Under the pieces are notes generated by a model. It worked only from the letters and a program-made list of their open reading frames with translations. It was not told where the DNA came from and did no database searches. DNA of 10,408 nt from Candidatus Zhuqueibacterota bacterium (GTDB lineage Bacteria; Zhuqueibacterota; Zhuqueibacteria; Residuimicrobiales; Residuimicrobiaceae), in assembly GCA_016934435.1 (NCBI GenBank), contig JAFGSU010000077.1, forward strand, positions 1 to 10,408, read 5' to 3'. Shown here piece after piece: positions 1-7,300 of the stretch; within the stretch, counting starts at the first letter, position 1; each line of letters opens with the position of its first letter. The translations under genes and the position numbers were made by a program.

Positions 1-1203
1 CAATATTTCAAACCCAGCGGCTTTCTGGCGAAATTCGCCAAGATTTCCGTCCAGGTCGATGATCGAGAAATTACGGCCGGCGTCGGCAGCAGTAAAAAAA
101 TCGCCGTCAGCGGATCGCCGCAGGTCTGGTATAACCGGGTCGAGGGCTTGCATGCCGGCCTAATCGGTTCCATCAAAATTTCACAGCTCACGCTATTGCC
201 AAAAGTGGCCTATCTCACCGCTGCAAAGGATTGGGCGACCGGCATGGAATGCTCGTACGCCATCGGTAAATCCCGATGGGCCAATCTGTCGCTGCATTAT
301 CATGATGCCGTGTTGCCGGTGACTGAACCGTCGCTTTATCCGCAACTTATCACCTCCATTCCGGTCCTGCTGGCGGAACGGGATTATTACGACTATTACC
401 GGAGCAAAAGCGCAGCCGCGCGACTTACGCTGCGATCGGCGGAGCATCACCTGCGTGCCACCATCGGCCTGAGCAGGGAAAAACACAGCTCGCTGGAAAA
501 GCATACCGATTTCGATCTGTTGGGGGAAAATGCACCGCAGCGGCGTAATCCGGCGATAGCCGACGGCGTGCTGAGCTCCGCCCGGCTGCAGCTGATCTGG
601 GGCGAAACGGTGATGACCGGCGTGGTCGGGGGTACCGGCCTGCAGGTTCGGGCCGAGGGCGGCTTTAAAGGTTTATGGGGCGGCGAATTCGAGTACGCGC
701 GCTATAACGTGATATTAAACGGGCGCCTGCGCACCTTCCTGCGCCGTCGCCTCATTTCCCCCTGTCTGGATGTGCGCCTGCTGGCGGGCGGACACACCGG
801 TGAACTGCCGCCGCAGCGACTCATGGCTATGGACGGCTTTCTCTCCGTTTACAGTCCCTTTGGCGGTTTTCGGACATTGCGCAACCGTCCGGTTTACAGC
901 GGCAACTATGCGGCGCTGTTCTGGGAGCACTCGTTTCGAACCTGGCCGTTTGAAATCACGGGTCTGAAATTTCTCACCAAACAGGGCTATAACCTGATTT
1001 TGCACGGCGCGCACGGTAAGAGCTGGGATGATGCACAAGACCATCCCGGCTGGCCGGTTGGATTTGCCACAAAACAACAGCAGCATCATGAAATCGGATT
1101 GTCACTCAGTGGTTTATTGAGCTATTTTCGCCTGGATGTGACAAAAAGCCTGTCCGGAAATCATGATCTCTATTGGGGAATTGGTCTGGCGAAGATTTTT
1201 TAA
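1..1203 (+). CDS. Outer-membrane beta-barrel protein, DUF5686-like C-terminal part (5' truncated by window edge)
   Basis: The reading frame is open from base 1 with no credible start; the first start-like codon, TTG at 148, is internal. The visible 400 residues are therefore the C-terminus of a longer protein. They consist of alternating short polar and hydrophobic strands rich in Tyr, Trp and Gly, ending in a terminal Phe (GIGLAKIF), the usual signature of an outer-membrane barrel. Near the C-terminus the stretch GGFRTLRNRPVYSGNYAALF, followed by WEHSFR, resembles the conserved end of DUF5686 barrels of Bacteroidota, where a carboxypeptidase-like regulatory domain normally precedes the barrel; that part would lie outside the window. 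The function of this family is not established, and a role in envelope biogenesis or transport is only plausible. An Omp85-like or other barrel is the alternative. Confidence is high that it is a gene and moderate for the family. Confidence 0.75.
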   Translation, partial: QYFKPSGFLAKFAKISVQVDDREITAGVGSSKKIAVSGSPQVWYNRVEGLHAGLIGSIKISQLTLLPKVAYLTAAKDWATGMECSYAIGKSRWANLSLHYHDAVLPVTEPSLYPQLITSIPVLLAERDYYDYYRSKSAAARLTLRSAEHHLRATIGLSREKHSSLEKHTDFDLLGENAPQRRNPAIADGVLSSARLQLIWGETVMTGVVGGTGLQVRAEGGFKGLWGGEFEYARYNVILNGRLRTFLRRRLISPCLDVRLLAGGHTGELPPQRLMAMDGFLSVYSPFGGFRTLRNRPVYSGNYAALFWEHSFRTWPFEITGLKFLTKQGYNLILHGAHGKSWDDAQDHPGWPVGFATKQQQHHEIGLSLSGLLSYFRLDVTKSLSGNHDLYWGIGLAKIF

Positions 1204-1227
1204 TGTGATATCATCAGGGATATCGGC

Positions 1228-1261
1228 GGTTGTTTAAATACTTGTAAATTATTCAACAACC
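1228..1261. terminator. Inverted repeat 25 bp after the barrel-protein stop, possible weak terminator
   Basis: GGTTGTT (1228-1234) is an exact inverted match to AACAACC (1255-1261), with a 20-base AT-rich loop. A run of six T lies at 1274-1279, 12 bases after the stem. The stem is short, the loop long and the T-run distant, so this is at best a weak intrinsic terminator for the gene ending at 1203. Confidence 0.25.
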
Positions 1262-1283
1262 TGGATATGCCAATTTTTTATAG

Positions 1284-1440
1284 AAAGCTGTCCAAAAAAG
1301 TCCAAAAAAACTCAAAAATCCAGGTTCCTCGCCCGCTTGCGGGAGTGGATAACATTTTATTTCCATTGCGCTTAAGTTGGGCGCACCTGGAAAGTGAAAC
1401 CCATAAATATCTAATCTTTTTTACTTTTTAGACAGCCCCA
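1284..1440. repeat. MITE-like non-coding repeat, copy 1
   Basis: The interval has imperfect terminal inverted repeats. The left end reads GCTGTCCAAAAAAGT from 1287. The reverse complement of the right end (1422-1436) reads GCTGTCTAAAAAGT, inside a longer GGGGCTGTC end. A tight GC hairpin, CCCGC-TT-GCGGG, lies inside at 1332-1343. There is no coding capacity. GGGGCTGTCTAAAAAGT-type ends are familiar from insertion-sequence and MITE termini. A second, inverted and diverged copy lies beyond trmB at about 2660-2773. Exact ends and any target duplication could not be fixed by eye. Confidence 0.5.
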
Positions 1441-1463
1441 TTACTGCTAAGTTAGTATTATCC

Positions 1464-2105
1464 ATGGCAAAAAAGAAACTGAAGCGGATCAGAGAAGTCG
1501 CCTCGTTCACAAACGTTCTGGAGGCGCCGGTAGAGTTGCGCGGGCATTGGCGGGAGCGCTGTTTTAAAAATAGCGCCGTTATCATATTGGAACTGGCCTG
1601 CGGCCGCGGTGAGTACAGCCTAACTCTGGCGCAGCGATTTCCGCAGTATAATTTTATCGGCATGGACATCAAGGGGGCGCGCCTGTGGTACGGCGCGCAG
1701 CAGGCAAAGTTGTTGCATCTGAGTAATGTGGTGTTTGTTCGCGCCGCCATTGAAAATTTGACCGACTATTTCGCCCCCGGGGAAATTGCGGAAATCTGGA
1801 TTCCCTTTCCGGACCCGCATCCGACGTTCAGTCGACGTAAAAGACGGCTGACCTCGCCGCGGTTTCTGCAGATGTATCGAGAACTCCTCGAGCCCGGCGG
1901 CCTGGTACACTTGAAAACGGATGATGAGATATTGTATGAGTATACAATACTGACGCTGGGGGAAGAGGGGGCGGACATTTTGCAGCAGATGGAAAATATA
2001 GACGACGATGGACCCGTGGATGAACGGTTGTTGATTCAAACCAAATACGAGCGCAAACATCGCAAAGCCGGCAGGGCGATAAAATATGTGCGATTTCGAT
2101 TATAG
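1464..2105 (+). CDS. trmB: tRNA (guanine-N7-)-methyltransferase TrmB
   Basis: The 213-residue product is a SAM-dependent class I methyltransferase that makes m7G at position 46 in the variable loop of tRNA, in the cytoplasm. The SAM-binding motif I is ELACGRGEYS (residues 43-52), with the first Gly of the usual ELGCGxG replaced by Ala. FIGMDIKGARLW (64-75) follows as the acidic beta-2 segment. The family signature IPFPDPHPTFSRRKRRLTSPRF (113-134) matches the usual FPDP...K+RL.s.rFL block, and LEPGGLVHLKTDD (142-154) follows. The C-terminus TKYERKHR...IKYVRFRL is typical. The IKGAR and LTSPRFL wording and the short N-terminus match the Bacteroidota-type TrmB, as does the length of about 210 residues. 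The ATG at 1464 is the only sensible start. No clear Shine-Dalgarno sequence precedes it, which is common in FCB bacteria. It appears to be monocistronic and lies between two inverted copies of a MITE-like repeat. Confidence 0.93.
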   Translation: MAKKKLKRIREVASFTNVLEAPVELRGHWRERCFKNSAVIILELACGRGEYSLTLAQRFPQYNFIGMDIKGARLWYGAQQAKLLHLSNVVFVRAAIENLTDYFAPGEIAEIWIPFPDPHPTFSRRKRRLTSPRFLQMYRELLEPGGLVHLKTDDEILYEYTILTLGEEGADILQQMENIDDDGPVDERLLIQTKYERKHRKAGRAIKYVRFRL

Positions 2106-2164
2106 CAGGATAATGCAGTTATGCAGATGATTTGTTATAGCCGTCGTCCCTGTACACCGGCCAG

Positions 2165-2183
2165 CGGGCGTCCCTGACGCCCG
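2165..2183. terminator. GC-rich hairpin downstream of trmB
   Basis: CGGGCGTC (2165-2172) pairs perfectly with GACGCCCG (2176-2183) around a CCT loop, and GGC/GCC outside it can extend the stem past a short bulge. It starts 60 bases after the trmB stop. There is no downstream T-run, so it may be a factor-dependent terminator, an mRNA 3'-end stabiliser or a REP-like palindrome. Confidence 0.4.
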
Positions 2184-2343
2184 GCCATTGCGTCAACCTG
2201 AGAACTCGTGTATGAGGATGCTTTGCTGTTATTGCTTGCTTTTGTCCCCAAGGTATGAGAATGTGTGAAAACATCCGTGGTCTGAGAGTTTTCATTTACT
2301 CTACGGAGCTTGGTTACGAGGGAACAATATCATTAAGAGTTAC

Positions 2344-2363
2344 TAATGGCAAAAATGCCATTA
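2344..2363. repeat. Perfect 8-bp palindromic hairpin with AAAA loop
   Basis: TAATGGCA (2344-2351) and TGCCATTA (2356-2363) are exact inverted complements around AAAA. The hairpin lies about 25 bases before the composite dispersed repeat. It could be a protein-binding site or a relic of an element boundary; nothing visible decides between these. Confidence 0.4.
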
Positions 2364-2387
2364 TTCACACAAGGACGTAAAAAAGAT

Positions 2388-2617
2388 TGTCATTGCGAAT
2401 GGAGGAACAGGGCATGAAGAAGGGCCGCAGCCGCCATGGAGTGAAGCAATCTCCGCCATGTCCTTAGTAGTGCAATTTCCTATCAAATCTGCGTTGGAAC
2501 GAAGCAATCTCCGCCATAAGGTGATTATCTCTGTCCAATGCCCTTTCAGCGGAGATCGCCACACTACATGGCAGATACCGACCTTTTTCACATCTGTGTT
2601 CTTCGCTCGCGATGACA
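2388..2617. repeat. Composite dispersed intergenic repeat with inverted ends
   Basis: The left end TGTCATTGCGAA (2388-2399) is matched, inverted, by the right end around 2605-2617, whose reverse complement reads TGTCATCGCGAGCGAAG: 10 of the first 12 bases agree. Inside, GAAGCAATCTCCGCCAT occurs twice exactly as a direct repeat (2443-2459 and 2501-2517), and a related inverted segment, GGAGATCGCC, lies at 2551-2560. This vocabulary (CATTGCGA, GAAGCAATCTC, GGAGATCGCC, TTCGCTCGC-ATGACA) is that of a dispersed repeat family that I recognise from intergenic regions of many bacterial genomes, often in large copy number. It encodes nothing and its mobility mechanism is unknown to me. Boundaries are approximate. 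Confidence 0.6.
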
Positions 2618-2659
2618 TCGTTGTATTGTGCGCTTAGAAGTGGAGAAACCGGAGTATGG

Positions 2660-2773
2660 GACAACCTCTCCACATAAGTGCGATCAAAAAATAATATTAC
2701 CCTCAGCCCGTCTTTCTCCCGCAAGCGGGCACGGGAACTGGCTTTTAGATTTTATGAAGTTTAGACAGCTCCA
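2660..2773. repeat. MITE-like repeat, copy 2 (inverted and diverged)
   Basis: Read on the minus strand from 2773, this stretch runs TGGAGCTGTCTAAA, an A-rich segment, CAGTTCCCGTGCCCGC, the hairpin CCCGC-TT-GCGGG, and then a TAATATTATTTTTT...CGCACTTA segment. Copy 1 has the same order in plus orientation: AGCTGTCCAAA, an A-rich segment, CAGGTTCCTCGCCCGC, the hairpin, and TAACATTTTATTT...GCGCTTA. The exactly shared core is GCCCGCTTGCGGGAG (minus strand of 2716-2730). The spacing from the AGCTGTC end to that core is 40 bases here and 45 in copy 1. The far terminal repeat seen in copy 1 is not recognisable, so this copy is probably truncated or decayed. The alignment was made by eye. Confidence 0.45.
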
Positions 2774-2959
2774 GGTCTGAATTGTAAAGTGCAGAGTGCA
2801 ATTGGCCTAAATAGACATAAGGACCATACCCCAGCTAAAACATCGAACGACCCGGAATGCTGAAATTTGCCAAGATGCACCTATTGCCTACATCCCGTTG
2901 TTCTTCTTATTTAGTATTGATTTCCATCCTGAAAAATGCACATATTTTCGAAAAAATAA

Positions 2960-2991
2960 TGTAACAAAAAAATGTTTCTCTCAACTAATAT
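2960..2991 (+). promoter_or_regulatory. Candidate promoter region of the sigma-factor operon
   Basis: The AT-rich leader contains TGTAAC (2960-2965), which resembles the AAC-type -35 element recognised by many ECF sigma factors and would suit autoregulation. A TAATAT (2986-2991) lies 20 bases further on, too far for an ideal -10 box, and no CGTC-type ECF -10 element is evident at the expected distance. A purine-rich ribosome binding site, AGAGAGGAAA (2995-3004), follows. The promoter assignment is weak; the ribosome binding site is good. Confidence 0.2.
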
Positions 2992-3009
2992 AGTAGAGAG
3001 GAAAGCAAT

Positions 3010-3528
3010 ATGGATAAAGAATCAAAATTTAAATCAGTGGTCGAGGCAAATCAGGACCGGATATACAGAATCTGCTGCAGCTATATTCAGGACGAGCAGG
3101 AAAGGCAGGATGTCTTTCAAAAAATACTCATCCACATCTGGGCGAACCTCGATTCTTTTAAAGGCAAGTCACAGATGAGCACCTATCTATACAGAATAGC
3201 TATTAACACATGCTTTGGTGCATTGCGGTCGAAAACCACAAAGCAGCAGCTGTTCCAAAGTATAAGCCAACCACTTGATGAGATACCAGATCCCATCTGT
3301 CCTGAAGAAGCGTACCTCCTTCAAGAGGACGTGCGAAATCTGTATAGCTGTATCAGAACGCTTGACTCTCTTGACAGAGCTCTAATCGCGCTTTATTTGG
3401 AAGATGTTAACACAAAGGAAATGGCCGAGATTCTCGGCATCTCTGAAGTAAACATCCGGGTAAAATTGCATCGCATCAAAATAAGATTGAAAAAATTATT
3501 GGAGAATAATGGTTATGAATCTCGATGA
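3010..3528 (+). CDS. ECF-type RNA polymerase sigma factor (sigma-70 family)
   Basis: The 172-residue protein has the two-domain layout of an extracytoplasmic-function sigma factor, which directs RNA polymerase to a small regulon. The sigma-2 domain spans about residues 8-75, with the region 2.2-2.4 pattern QDVFQKILIHIWANLDSF followed by STYLYRIAINTC. A linker of about 30 residues contains the acidic stretch DEIPDPICPEE. The sigma-4 domain spans about 105-163 and includes the helix-turn-helix NTKEMAEILGISEVNIRVKLHR and a basic tail (IRLKKLL). Sigma-1 and sigma-3 domains are absent, as expected. The ATG at 3010 has a good ribosome binding site (AGGA at 2999-3002, 7 bases away). Its last codons overlap the start of the next gene, which suggests translational coupling with a membrane protein. 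I cannot assign an ECF group number or a signal. Confidence 0.9.
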   Translation: MDKESKFKSVVEANQDRIYRICCSYIQDEQERQDVFQKILIHIWANLDSFKGKSQMSTYLYRIAINTCFGALRSKTTKQQLFQSISQPLDEIPDPICPEEAYLLQEDVRNLYSCIRTLDSLDRALIALYLEDVNTKEMAEILGISEVNIRVKLHRIKIRLKKLLENNGYESR

Positions 3529-4186
3529 AATAAAAAGCAAAACCAGAAAGGTTCGGGTGCCTGATTTGATGCGCTCGAGCATGCAACCCTCGGTTCATTC
3601 AATGAACGACCTTATAGACGCACTAAAAGTAGCCGATGAAGCAGAGCGGAAAAAAGCCCGCCGAATGATGCTGTTTTTTATTCTATCCGGAGCGCTCTGG
3701 GCGTTTGTATTGATTCTGAATTTGGTTATGCCGTCGTCGCTAAGCCAGCAGCAGGGCGTGCTGCATCGAGGTTTGCTGGCGCTATGGCTTTTGGCAATCG
3801 GTCTATATTCTGGCCATATTGCAAGGCGCCATGCTAAAGTGAATTATTCGGAACCTCTTTCGATTTTTCTGGCTCAAGCAAAAAAGCGATATAGTCTAAT
3901 CGAACCAAGGGGGATCGTGTTTACAATATTAATCCTTCCCATTGCACTGTTCTGCATCATGGCCGCAGGCGACTATATGACATATGTTTTTCAGCGCTAT
4001 ATAAGTGCCGATGATTTGTACCTTGTGTCCATTGTCTTTTATTTCTTTATTTTGCTGGTATTCATTCTGGGATCGGTATTCACTTACAAGAATTGGCAAA
4101 GAGAGAGGGCGCCATACTGGCGCAAGATTAAAGAAGAATTGATAAAATTACGGTTGTATGAAGCTAATTCATCTGTAACAGAATAG
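3515..4186 (+). CDS. Four-helix membrane protein coupled to the ECF sigma factor, putative non-canonical anti-sigma factor
   Basis: The protein has 223 residues from ATG 3515, or 225 from ATG 3509; GGAG at 3501-3504 is 10 or 4 bases away, so I prefer 3515. About 50 charged N-terminal residues (LDEIKSKTRKVRVPDLMRSS...DALKVADEAERKKARR) precede four predicted membrane helices, at about residues 51-72, 85-103, 132-151 and 168-190, and then a basic, probably cytoplasmic tail (KNWQRERAPYWRKIKEELIKLRL). Both ends should lie on the cytoplasmic side. There is no HxxxCxxC zinc anti-sigma motif and no periplasmic sensor domain. The start overlaps the sigma-factor gene by 14-20 bases, the arrangement typical of a sigma factor and its cognate regulator, so an anti-sigma role is a reasonable inference from context only. 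I do not recognise a named family. No obvious intrinsic terminator follows. Confidence 0.8.
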   Translation: MNLDEIKSKTRKVRVPDLMRSSMQPSVHSMNDLIDALKVADEAERKKARRMMLFFILSGALWAFVLILNLVMPSSLSQQQGVLHRGLLALWLLAIGLYSGHIARRHAKVNYSEPLSIFLAQAKKRYSLIEPRGIVFTILILPIALFCIMAAGDYMTYVFQRYISADDLYLVSIVFYFFILLVFILGSVFTYKNWQRERAPYWRKIKEELIKLRLYEANSSVTE

Positions 4187-4326
4187 AGCTTTTTTGGAGG
4201 GAGATACCGTAAATCATGCTTTCGCTAAGGCAGACGCATACAATGTCCATATCCCGGCAGTAAAACGATCTGGCTTGAACAGGTGTAATGTGCAGCCGAG
4301 AATATCCTTCGCATGATCATTTGATA

Positions 4327-7300
4327 CTATCTCAGCAGCAGCATGCGACGAACCGTCCGTGCACCGTCGCATAGTAATTCGCAGAAATAGATGCCGCTGC
4401 CGGCGTCGTATCCGCGGGCGTCTGTGCCGTCCCAGCGGATAGCGTGCGTCCCGGCTGCCATTTTTTCATTCGCCAGGGTTTTTATTAATGCTCCCTGCAG
4501 ATTGTAAACAGAAAGTCTGGTCTTCGCCATCCAAGGCACTGTGAAATAGACGGTCGTAGTGGCGTTGAACGGATTGGGATAATTCTGATTAAGCCGCAAT
4601 CGGTCGGGAATGGAATCCGATGGATCGAGATCGATTCCGGTCCATTGCGAGTTCCTGGCTCCCGGGGTGCCGTGTCCCTGCGATGCGATCCAGTTTTGCG
4701 GCAGCGCATTATCGAGATGCGGATGGATCAACTCCAGGGTCGGGCCGCCTCCATTCGCCTCAACGGGCCACGGAGTACTATTGCTGAATTGGAGCGAATC
4801 CGCGATTTGATCCGATGCGTCATAGAGTCTGACCTGATCACCGCTGCTCGACAGTCCGAATGATAAATTGCCGGCGACCCGAATGTTTGGAAAGAGCGCT
4901 CTGAATTTAATGGAATCACGGCAGACGACCAGATACGCATCGCCCGGCAGCAAAGTGCCGGCTTTGAATTGAAATCCATGCTCATCATCGTCATCTTTGA
5001 GGCGCCAGCCGGTCAGATCGATGGGTTCGGCGCCGGCGTTGTAGAGCTCGATCCAGTCTTCAGTATCGAAAGTATCCGCCGCGCGATAGTTAATCTCGTT
5101 GATGACGATGCGGCCTGGCGTGTGCTCCTCTAGGGCAAAAACGGCTTTCAGCGCGCCGTTCTGCGTGATGGCTATGCTCACCTGCGGCTCCCTCGATTCC
5201 GAAATCCCCTGCCACTCCACGAAACGGTACCCGGGCCGCGGTTCGGCGGCCAGATCAATCGGGATACCCCCCATGTACGAGCCGGTCCATTCTCCGGTGG
5301 ATACATCGAGAAAATCATTCAACCGCACACCGCCGCCATCGGCCGGTTCGCAGGAAATTCGCAGCGTATACCACGGCCTGGGGCCGAATTTGCTGCTCAG
5401 ATGACTCTTCATATAAGACGGCCGGTACTGGCCAAAATCGCGCATAATTTTGATAAAATTGTACCACTCATTAAAACTGTTCCACCACAAACGCTCCGGC
5501 GTCCACCACACCGGCCGGCGCCATTTGTCATAGTGATTTTTCATTTCCACTTCGATCATGCTCTGAATGGCGGTGATACGAAAGCTGACGCGATCGGGCG
5601 AAAAAACCGTATTCATCAGGTCGGCAAAGCGGTTGATGAAGGCGTACTTGAATTCTTCATTCTTCAGCAATGTGCGCAGCAGTTCGGTCGACCAGGGCGG
5701 ATTGCCGTGATGGTTGGGCGTTTGCGTCGCGCTGGTGGCATATTGAAGCGTATTGTAATCGTACGGGTATCTGTTTCCGCCCGCGCCGTAGCCGTTGATG
5801 CCGAATCCCCATTCAGTATCAAAAAGGCACCATCGCCAGCGTCCGCCCTCCGATTGCGGCCGCCAGTATTTGATGTTGTTCCCTGGCCAGTCGCGATTGT
5901 CAATATAGATCTGTACCGCCTGGTAAGTAAGATATTCTTCGACATCCATCTGCGTCTTGATGTATTTGTAATGGTCGTTGAGCGATATATCGTGCGTGCG
6001 GAGATAATTCATCATCGCCAGATAATGATCGTTTGTTCCCTCGACAACCGTGCCATTCGACTCCAGCTCATCGATCAGATCCGGATCCACACCATGATGC
6101 TGAGAAAAGTATTCCTCATTAATTTTCTCGCGCATGTTGAGGATACCCCAATATTGACCGTTGAGATAAATCACGCACGGTCGAAAGGCTTGCCTTTCGA
6201 TATCCAGACCGTTGAGCAGGTCGTGAATGAGGCCGTCGGCGAAAAGCGTGCGATCCCAATCATTGCCGGCATTGCGCAAGATGAAGGAATAATAGACGTC
6301 GAATGGTAAATCGTTGAACAACGGATAGTCGATGCGGTTTTTGCCATAGCTTGAGCGGGCGAAGATGGCCATACCCTTTTGCGGTCGCGACCGGCTCCAG
6401 CCGCCGAAAATCCTCGTGCCGCAATTCTGGCTGAATGCCGGCCGGCCGTCCGCCTCGAAAAACTCGACATGAATGGGCTTTTCCCATTCCTGCCAGAAAT
6501 TGGCGCCATAATATGGATTTGATGGCTCATAGCTATCGCCGAGCACATAAATGCCGGTCTCGGCATCCCACAGGTTGACCGGATCGGTGGTTAATGAGAT
6601 GACGGGCAGTTTGCTGGCGGCGGCAAAAATGAAGGTGTGTGTGGTGATCGGACTGGCGTTGAAGCCGCTGCGGAAAGCGCGCGCCCGCACGACCATGGTC
6701 TGGCTGATGAACGGGCCTGATGTGTAGACGGGGGAAGAGGAATCCGGCTCCGAACCATCGGTCGTATAACGAATGTCGGCGCCGAACGTCTCACAGCTCA
6801 GTTTCAATGTGAACGGCTCATGATAAAATCCTCCGGTGGTGGAAAACATCACCGGCGCGACGCTCGCGCCCAGGCCGGTGGCGGAATTGGCCGCAGCGGG
6901 CGTCGGTGCAGCAAAGAAATCCCACTCACCGCCGCCGTCGCCTTTGCGGCCGAATGAGACGTTGGCCGCCGAGGAAGGAACGGTGACGCTGTCGACCAGC
7001 GCTCCGGCGCCGTTGCTGAGATAAAGTGTTTCGCCGGACGCGCTTACGGCAAAATTGCTGTGGCAATAAAGCGGGGCGAGCCGCAATACCTGCGGCGTAC
7101 CCTGCGCATCGGCCGGCTCTTCGGCCAGGCCGAGCGAGAGAAACGGGATCAACGTCAGATCCGATGAAGAAACGGACTTGTTATGCACTTCAACGGCGAG
7201 GAGATTGACGCCAGGCGTGAGCAACGATTGATAATTTTCGATATCGAAACGTTCCGGCGCGCCGCCTGGATACATGATGGCTTCATGATCGCTGTTGCTG

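Larger units (their letters stand above)
2106..3009. other. 904-bp non-coding interval rich in repeats and hairpins
   Basis: No reading frame here looks like a protein; the short minus-strand frames at 2361-2724 run through repeat sequence. From left to right it contains a GC hairpin (2165-2183), an inverted repeat TGAAAAC...GTTTTCA (2266-2272 with 2288-2294), the motif GGAGCTTGGTTACGAGG (2305-2321), which resembles a recurrent intergenic motif of several phyla, an AT hairpin (2344-2363), a composite dispersed repeat (about 2388-2617), a diverged MITE-like copy (about 2660-2773), and then AT-rich leader sequence of the sigma-factor operon. I see nothing clear in 2775-2940. Confidence 0.7.

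Noticed and set aside
2388..2617. Possible CRISPR array because of the repeated 17-mer
   Set aside because: There are only two exact repeat units with no regular spacers, the sequence belongs to a dispersed repeat with inverted ends, and no cas genes are nearby.
2361..2724. Two overlapping short minus-strand frames in the intergenic interval
   Set aside because: They run through the dispersed repeat and the diverged MITE-like copy; their composition is not protein-like and no ribosome binding site is apparent.
2972..3178. Short plus-strand frame overlapping the start of the sigma-factor gene
   Set aside because: It is out of frame with the conserved sigma-2 domain, which has the better ribosome binding site and clear family motifs.
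5401..6309. Plus-strand 302-residue open frame opposite the CotH-like gene
   Set aside because: It is antisense to a strongly supported conserved coding region, has no domain-like features, is rich in His, Arg and Ile as expected of a complement frame, and has no ribosome binding site context.
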